Shown here one piece after another: positions 26,186-36,130 of a stretch of 64,000 nt of DNA. The notes below the pieces were generated by a model. It saw only the letters and a program-made list of their open reading frames with translations. It ran no database searches and was not told the origin of the DNA. The translations under genes were made by a program, and so were the position numbers. Numbering within the stretch: the stretch's first letter is position 1; each line of letters starts with the position of its first letter. Source of the stretch: Stomorhina lunata (Eukaryota; Arthropoda; Insecta; Diptera; Rhiniidae); the NCBI GenBank assembly GCA_933228675.1, contig OW121740.1, positions 37,354,792-37,418,791 of the forward strand, read 5' to 3'.

Positions 26186-28885
26186 TATCAACAAAAGGGA
26201 TCCTCGCAACATTTTCCTTATATCATAAAAATAATCACAACATTGTCTTTCAACATAAGAAACCCTAACAAAATTGCCTTTGGACAGCAGACAAACTAAT
26301 TATTTAAACAAATCATTCTATTCTTTTTTTCGAAACTGTCGCAACATGGAACCTCGCAACATTTCCAACATTTCTTTTTTATGCAACATTTATCATAAAA
26401 CAGAAGAATAACCGCAAACATTGATTATGAACTAAAAAATCCTTCGCAACATTTATATGGTTCTACAGAAATCGTAAGACATTGTCTATGCATTATTTAA
26501 ACTACACTTTTTGTAGATGATCGAAGTTATTAAAATATTGTCAACGGATTATAGAAACAATCGAAACAGTTGATACATGTCAAAGAAATCATTGCAACAT
26601 TGCCTTTCGCTGCAACATTGTCTATGACCTGTAGAAAGTCTTGCAACACAATTCAAGTAGCTAGAGAAGTATCACAGTTTTGTCTATAGACTTAATGGCC
26701 ATTGCAACATTGTCTGATAACTATGGTAACATTTGCAACATTATCTAAGTATTTTAAAAACCAAGACAGTATTTTCTGTGAAGGCCATTCTTCTGTTTCA
26801 AAAACTCCTTTTATTTTACGTTTGAAATGATCGATTGATATTTGGTCGATGATTTCATGTAGATCATGAGGAAACGTTCGCAGAAATATCGCAACATTGT
26901 TTATATATTATAAAAAACATTTCAATATTGTATAAATATCTCGGAAGCTATCGCAGAATTTTCTATGAACAACAAAAACTATTGCAACATTGTATATAAA
27001 ACATAGAAACTTTCGCAATATTAATAAAACTTGCAACATTTTTAAAATATCATGAAAAACATCTTAGCATTGTTTATTGATCATAGAAACTTTTGCAACA
27101 TTGTCTATGATCTATAGAAATATTCGCAACATTATTCAATGAGCTAAGATATCAGCTCAATGTTGTCTACAATCTTTTTATCATCGAATCTTTGCTTATG
27201 GACCATTGCAACATTGTCTAAAACCAATAGAAGTGTTTAGAAAGCATTGCAAAATTATCTATGAACTGCAAAAACATTTTCAACATTGTGTATAAAACAT
27301 AGAAACTTTCGCAATATGTTATACATAACTTGCAACATTTTATTTGAAGATAATAAAAAACTTATCAACAATGTTAATTGATCATAGAAACTTTTGCAAC
27401 TTTGTCTATGATATAAAGAAATGTTTGCAATATTACTTAATTAGCTAAGAAACATCTCAGTGTTGCCTACAGACTTATTATCATCAAAACTTTGTTTATG
27501 GACCATTGCAACATTGTCTAAAATCCAAAGAAACATTCGCAACATTATCTAAGTAGTTCTAAGTATCACAGAAACCATTGCACAATTATCTATGATCCAT
27601 AAAAACAATTGCAACATTGTCTATAAAACATATTAACTATAGCAATTACATATACAAAACTTGCAACATTTTTAAAAGGTCATAGAAAACATCATAAAAA
27701 CTATTGCAACATTGTCTTCAATCTATAGAAATATTCGCAACATTATTCAAGTAGCTAAGAAAGCATCACATCTTCGAAACTTTGTTTATGGACCTTTGCA
27801 ACATTATTTTAAACCGATAGAAATATTCGTAAAATTATCTGAACGCAGTGTTGCCTATAAACATTTATCATCGAAACTTTGTTATGGACCTTTGCAACAT
27901 TGTCTGAAATCCAAAGATTTCAGGCAACATTGTCTTTAGTCTATAGAAATAATTGCAACATTATTCAAGTAGCTAAGAAAGCATCACATCTTCGAAACTT
28001 TGTTTATGGACCTTTGCAACAAACTTTGTTTATGGACCTTTGCAATATTATCTAAAACCGATAGAAATATTCGCAACATTATCTGAGTATTTTAAAATAG
28101 AACGCAGTGTTGTCTATGAACATTTATCACCGAAACTTTGTTAATGGATCTTTGCAATATTGTCTGAAATCCAAAGTTTTTAGGCAACATTGTCTTCAGT
28201 CTATACAAATATTCGCAACATTATTCAAGTAGCTAAGAAAGCTTCACATCTTCAAAACTTTGTTTTTCAAAACTTTGTTTATGGACCTTTGCATCAAACT
28301 TTGTTTATGGACCTTTGCAACATTATCTAAAACCGATAGAAATATTCACAACATTATCTGAGTATTTTAAAATAAAACGCAGTGTTGTTTATGAACATAA
28401 TCATCGAAACTTTGTTTATGGACCTTTGCAACATTGTCTGAAATCCAAAGATTTCAGCAGCATTTCTTCAATCTATAGAAATATTAACAACATTATTCAA
28501 GTAGCTAAGAAAGCATCACATCTTCTAAACTTTGTTTATGGACCTTTGCAACAAACTTTGTTTATGGACCTTTGCAACATTATCTAAAACCGATAGAAAT
28601 ATTCGCAAAAATATCTGAGTATTTTTAAATATAACGCAGTGTTATCTATGAACATTTATCATCGAAACTTTGTTTATGGGCCTTTGCAACATTGTCTAAA
28701 ATCCAAAGAAACATTTGGACACTATCCAAGAACATTACAACATTATCAGAAAACCTTAGAAACATGAACCGTAGAAACATGAACCGTAGAAACATTTAAT
28801 CATCTTAACTTTGTATATAAACTATTCATAGAGATATTCGTAACATTATTCAAAATGCTTAGAAAACATCGATGTATATAACATT
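26186..28885 (+). repeat. 31-bp GCAACATT satellite, block 4
   Basis: The same satellite family, same orientation, with the strongest higher-order structure in its 3' half. ORFs at 27712-27939 and 28315-28587 are repeat translations that share peptide blocks, which confirms their origin. Confidence 0.88.
27690..28720 (+). repeat. Nested higher-order repeat in block 4
   Basis: TTTGTTTATGGACCTTTGCA recurs with alternating partner segments: a shorter unit joined by AAACTTTG duplications and a longer unit of about 270-280 bp carrying AGCTAAGAAAGC and CATCACATCTTC. Several copies carry an extra short duplication of AACTTTGTTTATGGACC in tandem. These mark recent unequal exchange. Confidence 0.8.
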
Positions 28886-29298
28886 GATCCAATCATGGCT
28901 CTAGTCATAGCTTTGATCATAGCTATATCCATTGCCCCATTTATAGATTAAGTAATTGCTATTAATAACTCCTTTTATTACACCCTTTTTCAAATGATCG
29001 ATGGATAGACACGATCGTTTCATAGTGATGTACTACAATTGCTCAGCCAAACAACTCAAACAAAATGATGAAGCAATTAAATATTGATCAAGTCTGTTGG
29101 CGGAATGTTAACTACAATAAAGCAATAAAGACCAAGACAAACCAAACCAAACGACCGATCGATCGATTGATCGGTAGTCTACGTACAAACAAAACATTAA
29201 CAAACGACAACAATATTTGAACAATATATCACAGAAGTCAACAATTTAATGGTGACAAAAAACAATATGACTTGACAAACTCTTTACCAATGACACAA

Positions 29299-29333
29299 TA
29301 TAAAATATACGATCATCATGCTCGTGATCAGTC
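29299..29333 (+). promoter_or_regulatory. Candidate TATA plus initiator core promoter
   Basis: TATAAAAT at 29299-29306 is followed by TCAGTC at 29328-29333. Its A at 29330 would be the start site, 31 bases after the first T of the TATA box. This matches the arthropod initiator (TCAKTY) and the normal TATA spacing. Downstream sequence is rich in CAA/ACT as in many fly leaders. The next ATG (29373) gives only a short frame, so the transcript, if any, could be non-coding or spliced. Confidence 0.35.
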
Positions 29334-29813
29334 AACAACTAACAACTACTCCTCCTTGTCATCAATAACAGAATGACATTAAGCACAAGAAGAGATCAGT
29401 AAAAGAGTACAATAAAAAAAAATAAATTGAAATAAATTAAGTGACTTAAGGAAAATGATAATGATATATTTGATTTTTAAAATCACACACAGACAAAAAG
29501 ATTTTGAAAACTTTAAAGGATTTGAAAAATGTTTTTATAGCGCCCTTTTGGTTTTTGATATAAAGCGGTTAGAGTTATTTGAAAAAATTGGAAATGAAAA
29601 GAATAATAGTTTCTTATAGTTACCTTTTGTTGGGATTTTTAATTTCATTTTCATTAAATTTTTTTAATAAATGATTTGTGTTTTGTTCAGTCCAAATGTT
29701 TGCCAAAGGAATACACTTGCCCCTAGATTCATTTTATTTATTTACTCCTTTTGTTCCATATTCTTCGTTTTTTTGATAATCATGTTCATTGTCTTTCTAT
29801 CTTTGTGTTGCAG

Positions 29814-29903
29814 AAAAAACACTTTGCTCTTGTGATGCCTGAACATGGGCAACATTATTGGATTGAATCACTGATTGAAACCTGCCGAAGTTTGACAGCT
29901 TAA
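29814..29903 (+). other. Candidate short terminal exon, unrecognised
   Basis: The segment follows a good 3' splice site (TTTCTATCTTTGTGTTGCAG, ending 29813). In phase 0 it reads 29 residues beginning KKHFALVMPEHGQHYWIESL and ending RSLTA before TAA. The residues are varied (Trp, Cys, His, Met, Pro) and base composition is clearly less AT-rich than its surroundings. No family is recognised. An upstream exon in a compatible phase was not identified: the only ATG-to-donor segment after the nearby TATA/initiator pair is out of phase. It could be a real exon, a gene fragment or chance. Confidence 0.25.
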
Positions 29904-30170
29904 GGGATTTTTCAGTCTTCGTTTTTTTTTCATTATAAATGTTCGCATGCGGTAGGTTTGCAATTTTTGACATTTGTAATGAATGACAATACGATTTACA
30001 CATACTGGTAAATTCGCTAAATATTGGGTTTTCGAAAAAGTTCGTTGTTAAATTGCCGGTAGATGGTTTAAATAAAATGATGGATAGATAACATTTATTA
30101 TATCGATTAATATTAATAACATCTAGCAACATTATAACTTTTTTGAAATGTGATGTTTCAGGGTAAGTTT

Positions 30171-31530
30171 TTGCAACTTCAACTATCGCCATAAAAAGCA
30201 TCGCAACATTGACTTCAGACTCTAGAAACTATAGCAACATTTTCATTATATCATATACTAATTACAAAGAGCTTCCCAACATTATATACAGACCTCAGAA
30301 AGCATCGCAACTTTGCCTATCGACCCTAGAAATCTTTGCAACATTATCTTAAGACCATAGAAACAATGACAATATGAACTTTAGATCATGGAAAGTACCG
30401 CTTCATTATCTTTGGATTTTTAAAATAACTGCAGCGACTTCAACAATCGCCATATAAAGCATCGCAACATTGACTTGATTATATACAGACCGCAGAAACC
30501 ATCGCAACATTGCCTTTCGACCTTAGAAATCTTTGAAATCTATAGAAACAATGACAACACAAACTTTAGGTCATGGAAAGTACCGCATCATTATCTTTGG
30601 ATATTTAAAATCACTGCAATAACTTCAACAATCGTCATATAAAGCATCGCAACATTAAATTTTGACTTCAGGCTGTAGAAACTATAGCAACATTATAAAG
30701 AGCATGGCAACATTGTATACAGACCACAGAAACCATCGCAACATTGCCTATGTACCTTAGAAATTTTTCCAACATAATCTAAAGACCATAGAAAAAATGA
30801 CAAAACGAACTTTAGGTCATGGAAAGTACCGCATCATTATCTTAGGATTTTCGAAATCACTGCAACATGTTGATGGTTCACATAGAGTATCATAGCATTG
30901 TCCATAGACCATATAAACTATCACAAGTACCTAGAGATCTTGTTAACTATTTCAAAATTGGGAACAAGCTGTTTAAACAAACCCATAAAGAACATATGAA
31001 GCTTTGCAACATTTTAAATGTATAATGGAAATCATATAAACATTACCAATGAAGCACAGAAATAATGTCTGTATACAATTATCGCAATATGGGTCATAGA
31101 AATGTGGTATAAATAATGTTAAAAGATTTCCCATGATTAAAAATACAATCGAAACATTTACTTTAAGTTATAGAAATAATTGATACATTATCTTGGAATC
31201 AATGAAACTAATGCAACATTTACCAAAGAATATATAAATTTAAATCACAGAAACATGTATATACACATAAACCATAAAACCAATCCAATATTTTGTTATA
31301 AATGATCGAAATAAATGCAACGTTTTATATGGGTCATATTCCTATAAACATTTGACAGAAATCTTAGAAATCACAGAAATTTTGCAATTGGGTTATATGT
31401 CTGTTTTAATGGATTAGAAAAACCATAGCAACATTGCATAGATTAGCCTTTTTTATGACATAGAAATATCGCAACATTGTCAGTGAATCGTAGAAACAAT
31501 CGCAAACATTATTCTTAAAAATTGTCAGAG
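30171..31530 (+). repeat. 31-bp GCAACATT satellite, block 5
   Basis: The last and most degenerate satellite block. Near its start a unit with AAAGCATCGCAACATTGACT and GGTCATGGAAAGTACCGC recurs about every 190-260 bp (30190, 30450, 30640). Beyond 30.9 kb monomers become hard to recognise. Confidence 0.8.
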
Positions 31531-31985
31531 AAGGCTATAAATTGTTATATCTCGATGAATAATAATAGCATCTGGAAAGACTGTAGGCTTGTTTAAAAGA
31601 AGACATTTTAGGCTTAATTTTCTTAGAAGACATCATCAAAATTATAGTGGTTGGTGCAAAGTTATCAACGTTTAAAATTGTGTAAAATATCGGTGAATTA
31701 TCGTTATATTTTGTTTTTCCAAGAATAAGATGAAGACGGCGTTTAACTGTAAGAAACAAGATATTAAAGCATTTCTGAAAGAATATGCATTTAGCCTTTA
31801 GTGGTGAAGGGTTCATATGGTAGGGCTTGACGTTATAGTCGACTTTTTGAAATTATTTGTATAACAATTTATGTCTATAGTAAATTAACGATTAGCGGTA
31901 AATCAAAAAGATTGGGAGGTATATTGAGATTGTCTTTTCTTTTGTAACATTATTAATATTGGCTCAAAAACTAATTCTAAGATGA
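31531..31985. other. Unique DNA with a remnant element end
   Basis: Mostly unremarkable. Near 31799-31845 the string GTGGTGAAGGGTTCATATGG, followed by a diverged GGGCTTGACGTTATAGTCGAC, matches the 3' end of the INE-1-like elements at 57-60 kb, so the upstream part is probably a decayed element in the + orientation. The minus-strand frame at 31535-31816 is not convincing. Confidence 0.45.
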
Positions 31986-32850
31986 TTGAGCGATGACCGT
32001 CCGTAAGTGTGTCTTTCTGTCTACCTGTCCGTCTGTCATTCTGCCTGTCCGTCTGTCTGTTGAAGGCGCAATAGGGCATAAACAAAACTATTCTTCATTT
32101 CTTGGAAAATGTTAATATGGAAATTAGGCGAAATCGGTTTACATTTGACCATAGCTCCCGTATAACCTGGCCTATGCTAATCGCTTATTTGCTTTTAAAT
32201 GACAAATTTTAACAGGTATGATGATAAAATTTAGTATAGATAAGTTTTACATAAGCACTATTCACAATATAAAAAGCCATCGAAATCGGTTCACATTTAA
32301 CCATAGCATAGCAAAACACTTACGGCCCAAATTCCACCTAAAATACATTTAGATGCCAATAAATGATAAACTGTAATTACTAAATTTAGCACAAGGATGT
32401 CTTATGTCAATGTCAGCCAGTGTGCGAAATTTTGTTACAATCGATCACTATTTGAACATAGCTCCCATATAAAAAACTTACGGAAACGCAAAAATACAAA
32501 AAAAAAAAAGGTTTTTGTCCGTCTGTCCGTCATATGAAAGCGCAATAGCGCCTTAACGAAAAGAGCGAAAAGAGCAAGAAAAAATTCTACAAAAGTATTT
32601 TCGATATATTGAGAAAGTTGTGTGTTGAAAATGGGTGAAATCGGTTCACATTTAGTTCGAGCTCCGATATAATCCCGCCCCGGGAATCACATTTAAGTTG
32701 ATCATTGTAATAGATATGACAACTTAATTTAGAACAGAGAAGTTTTATGCAACTATTGGTCAGTATATCAAATTTTTTAGAAATCGGTCCATATTTGACT
32801 ATATCTTTTATATAAAAACCACTCCCGGAAACCACTAAAATGCCACAAAC
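31986..32850 (+). mobile_element. Cluster of degenerate INE-1-like element remnants
   Basis: Two CCGT-type stretches (about 31998-32060 and 32515-32532) are each followed by AAGGCGCAATAG- or AAAGCGCAATAG-type sequence. GAAATCGGTTCACATTT with ATAGCTCCCATATA-type continuation then recurs at intervals of about 170-190 bp. These same phrases occur in the two complete elements at 57.5 and 59.5 kb. The remnants are heavily diverged and overlap, suggesting nested or tandem insertion. No protein is encoded. Confidence 0.6.
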
Positions 32851-33065
32851 TCCAGTTAAAAACTATAAAATTTTAAGCTATGACAATCGGTCACCATTTA
32901 ATTATAGTTCATACACATATAACATCCCCTTTTTATATCTACAATCAAAAGAATTTAGAGGCACAAGATTGGACCTACGAAATTAGAATGCTATCAATGT
33001 TAAGTCCAGATTTTATATACGGTGAACTCCTAACAAAATATATGGACCTGCCGTATTACTATCAT

Positions 33066-33245
33066 GTCAAATGTGAAATTAAAGTGGATAAGAACAATAA
33101 AAAACACATAACTGCACAAACTATATACTATGTACTCTCTTTTAAATGGGATTTTTCAAAACGACCATACGGCAAATTATTGTATGGGAGTGTAACATGT
33201 TAATATCATAGAATCTTTGATTTAACAGCTTATAATTGCAAAACT
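33066..33245 (+). repeat. Dispersed duplication, copy 1
   Basis: GAAATTAAAGTGGATAAGAA and TTTTTCAAAACGACCATAC with the following AAATTATTGTATGG-type end recur in diverged form at 33668-33850. The frame at 32880-33203 covers this copy, but its homologous copy is not open, so the ORF is not annotated as a gene. Probably a transposon-derived segment. Confidence 0.65.
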
Positions 33246-33388
33246 ATACCCAGTTATGAGACCAAATTTTGTGCAAAGTAAATACTGGGAAAACCTCTTA
33301 GATACTTTTAAATGTTGAACTATAAAGCGACTGCAACCGAATTTTGTCCAAAGATTAAACCACCAATATCAACTATCATAACATTTTC

Positions 33389-33404
33389 TTTTTTTTTTTT
33401 TTTT
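33389..33404. repeat. T16 homopolymer
   Basis: Sixteen consecutive T residues, 51 bases before the G homopolymer. Confidence 0.9.
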
Positions 33405-33455
33405 GTTGGATTGGGTCCACATTTTTAATTAGCTGTAGATATGTTATCACAATTT

Positions 33456-33473
33456 GGGGGGGGGGGGGGGGGG
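33456..33473 (+). repeat. G18 homopolymer
   Basis: Eighteen consecutive G residues in otherwise AT-rich DNA. Such a tract can form G-quadruplexes and is prone to replication slippage and to sequencing error, so its length should be treated as approximate. Confidence 0.9.
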
Positions 33474-33667
33474 TATATAAGGATTGACACAGTCGAATAT
33501 AACACTCTGACTTGTTAATACTAAAATATGATTTTTTAACAATTTTATAACTTAAAATTACAATTTTGTAGAGATTCAGCTTTGCGATCAAAAAACTCAG
33601 TTCTATAAAGATTATAAATTAGAGCAAAGACCTTATAAATATATTGCCCTTCATACACTTTGTCTGC

Positions 33668-33850
33668 CAAAAGCGAAATTAAAGTGGATAAAGAACAATG
33701 ACAAACACATACACGCAGAAACAAATATACATACATTTTATGAGCAGGTGTGTATGTGCCTTAGCTTATTTCCGAATTAGAGTAAAAGCGGTATGGGACT
33801 TTTCAAAACGACCATACTGCAAATCAATGTATGGAAGTGCAACATTTTTG
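33668..33850 (+). repeat. Dispersed duplication, copy 2
   Basis: Second copy of the segment at 33066-33245, about 600 bp downstream in the same orientation, with an inserted stretch rich in ACATACA. Shared anchors are GAAATTAAAGTGGATAAAGAA and CTTTTCAAAACGACCATAC. Confidence 0.65.
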
Positions 33851-33880
33851 TATTAAAGAGTCTTTGCTTAGAGATTAAAA

Positions 33881-35233
33881 CACCACATATCAAGAAACCT
33901 TTTTGTTTAAATTTATTACCGAACTTTTACGAACACCCAATATTAAGATAAGAGTAACATTTTTTCTCTGATGTTTTAGGCTTAAATGATTTTGCTCTTC
34001 AATACTTCATTTCATTATTGATGTGTGTTTTGAAAAAATAATTAAAAAAAATATTGATGAATCGCTTTGTAAAGAAAGCAAGGAATAGGTTCAGAATCAT
34101 ATATTAAAAATTTGTAAGGTTTTCGAGTTTATTAAATCAATTGTAGGAAATTTCAAAAATGTTATGATTAACTTCAAAATGATTTAATGGCAAATTATCT
34201 TTTTAATCCTCATTTTATCTTCCTCTTTACAATAGAAATTCAAATTAATTATTTCATATTCAAATCAAACTCCAAATGCAAATCTTACCCATATCTTATC
34301 TCCATATTCTTTTGTCATAACATCTCATTAAAAAGAAAAATCTGCAATAAACTTTATGTTATGACAACTTAACTATTTGTATATGTGACCCAATTAGTTT
34401 CCTTCTTTTCATTCTTAAATAAAAAATCACAAGATTTTCATCTGATTTCTAAACGAACTACAAAAAAAAAAAGAAAATCTTATGAATAAATTTTATATAG
34501 AAATTTATATAACAAATTTCTCAGCCTAATCGTTTCACTGGGTCTCCCCGAACAGAAAAAAATTCTAATCAAGAGAAATACAAAAGATTAAAGTCAAAAT
34601 AATAACAATAACAACAACATCAAAACGTCAAATGCAAGAAAATATTTACCAAAAAAAGCGTAAAAGTATAAAGGAAAAAGAATTCACATAAATGAGAAAT
34701 GGAACAAACAATAAATAAAAAAGAAACAAAAATATTACGAAACCGAATGACAATAGAAAAATTGTTACAATTTCATTTCAGGCAATTGAAATTGTGTTTA
34801 TGACAGACCGAAATCAGGCGAAAACAAATGAATAAATTTGTATATCAAAAAATCTAAGAATGAATGAATGAATAAATGTCTGAATATTTAAATATTTCCA
34901 ATTACGTACTTAAGAAAACAAGGAGTACAAGTGGTTAATTTCACTTAAGAGCTCTAATAAGTTTAAAAGGGATGATTTTGCACAGAAATTTTATATACAT
35001 ATAACATTCTAAGGAATCGCCTATTAGCTATATCAATGTCATGACCTACATGACCTAGTATATAAGGATATCTACAAGAAACCTATTTTCTCCAGAAAGC
35101 CTGATCCCGGTTGGCTGATATGGAAATCTTCACTTTTTCATGAACTTGAGCTTACATGTAGCCAACTATAAATCAGCCTGTCTTCTCTGCTGCTACCAGT
35201 ACAAACGCAAATTTGTCTACGTATGACTCTATG
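33881..35233. other. AT-rich unique DNA with one open segment
   Basis: About 1.35 kb with no recognisable gene. A 47-codon stretch at 35028-35171 is open without an ATG and includes RKPDPGWLIWKSSLFHELEL; TTTTCTCCAG ends inside it at 35095 and could act as a 3' splice site. It has mixed residues including two Trp and might be a gene or transposon fragment, but nothing ties it to a family. Confidence 0.4.
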
Positions 35234-35709
35234 CCCAGCTAGCAATCTGGTGATTGTTGACGATAATATCAACAAAATGAGTCTTTTCAAAATCGTATAG
35301 ATGATCAAAAACTGACTAATCAGCTTGGTGATCTAAAAAAGATTCCAAAAAGACTCCTCAAAATGCTAAGAAAACGACTAGCTTACAAAAGCACAAACAA
35401 TTATTGCAGAATGTCTGCAGTCAAAATCTTATCGTGCAAACGATCCTAATACAACTGTTTTTTTTGTTATTTTAATCCGTTTGGTGATCAAAAAAGACCA
35501 CAAAAAGACTCAAAAAAATAACTTGAAAGCGACTATTTGAATACAAAATTTGTGCAATCAGTTTGGTGATCAAAAAAGTGTACCAAAAGACTCATAGACG
35601 CTTAGCAAGTGACTAGTTAAAAATAGCATAAAAATTCATGTAAAATGTGTGAAAAATAACTATTTTTAGGTGATAAAAAAATGCCACCAAGAGAATCGAA
35701 TCTCATTAT

Positions 35710-35800
35710 GGGTGATGGGCCTAAGTTGGTTAGCACGTCGACTACTAAGCATAACATATCATATTCAGCAGCCTAGGTTCGATCCTCGGTCTCGGCAACG
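35710..35800 (+). ncRNA. tRNA-like segment (SINE head or tRNA relic)
   Basis: An A-box-like region, GGGCCTAAGTTGGTTAGCAC, is followed by a strong B box, GGTTCGATCC (35776-35785). The D-arm wording resembles ordinary metazoan tRNAs. The spacing between boxes is longer than in an intronless tRNA and the acceptor stem does not pair, so it is not a functional tRNA. A TTTT tract follows at about 35805. It could still recruit TFIIIC or RNA polymerase III. Confidence 0.5.
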
Positions 35801-36090
35801 TCAAATTTTGTAATTATTAACGCAACTTCACTGTTCTAAAAATAGATATTGATGTGTTCTAAAAATAGATATATTGCGTTGAGTAATGAGAACTTTTATT
35901 CTTTTTTGTTTGCTTTTTACAAATCTAGCAAAAATGTGTGCAGTCATATTCTAATCATCAAAACGAGCCATTAAAGACTCGTTTTTAAAAATCGCATGAA
36001 GGGTATCATTTTCTCGAACAAAAATATCATTTTTGACTCATAAGTGATATCATAAATGATCATTTTAGTCGTGTAGTGAAGTTAAATAAA

Positions 36091-36130
36091 ACTCATATTT
36101 GATTTAAATTTTCCAAAAATGCTAACTGGG
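36091..36130 (+). repeat. 40-bp terminal segment, copy 1
   Basis: The last 40 bases of the CCCAG-ended element, ending CCAAAAATGCTAACTGGG, directly before the 12-bp array. The second copy is at 46844-46883. Confidence 0.85.

Larger units (their letters stand above)
28886..30170. other. Unique island between satellite blocks 4 and 5
   Basis: The most gene-like of the islands. It contains a GATC-rich imperfect palindrome near 29154-29176, a TATA plus initiator arrangement (29299-29333) and an exon-like segment (29814-29903). The 134-residue minus-strand frame at 29797-30201 overlaps the exon-like segment and runs into the satellite at its amino end, so it is not favoured. No full gene model is supported. 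Confidence 0.5.
35234..36130 (+). mobile_element. 897-bp CCCAG-ended non-autonomous element with tRNA-like segment
   Basis: The left end CCCAGCTAGCA (35234-35244) and the right end TGCTAACTGGG (36120-36130) are inverted repeats with 10 of 11 matching. Inside are three diverged copies of a unit beginning TTTGGTGATCAAAAAAG (near 35324, 35480 and 35563), a tRNA-like segment (35710-35800) and a duplicated TTCTAAAAATAGATAT (near 35836 and 35858). The last 40 bases recur at 46844-46883 with 37 of 40 identical. No protein is encoded and no clear target-site duplication was found. Class is unknown. The element ends exactly where the 12-bp array begins. Confidence 0.5.

Noticed and set aside
29797..30201. 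134-residue minus-strand ORF
   Set aside because: Its amino-terminal part lies in the satellite and no domain is seen. The opposite-strand exon-like segment fits splice signals better. Not excluded, but not supported.
32880..33203. 107-residue + strand ORF
   Set aside because: Half of it is a dispersed duplicated segment whose second copy is not open; no recognisable domain.
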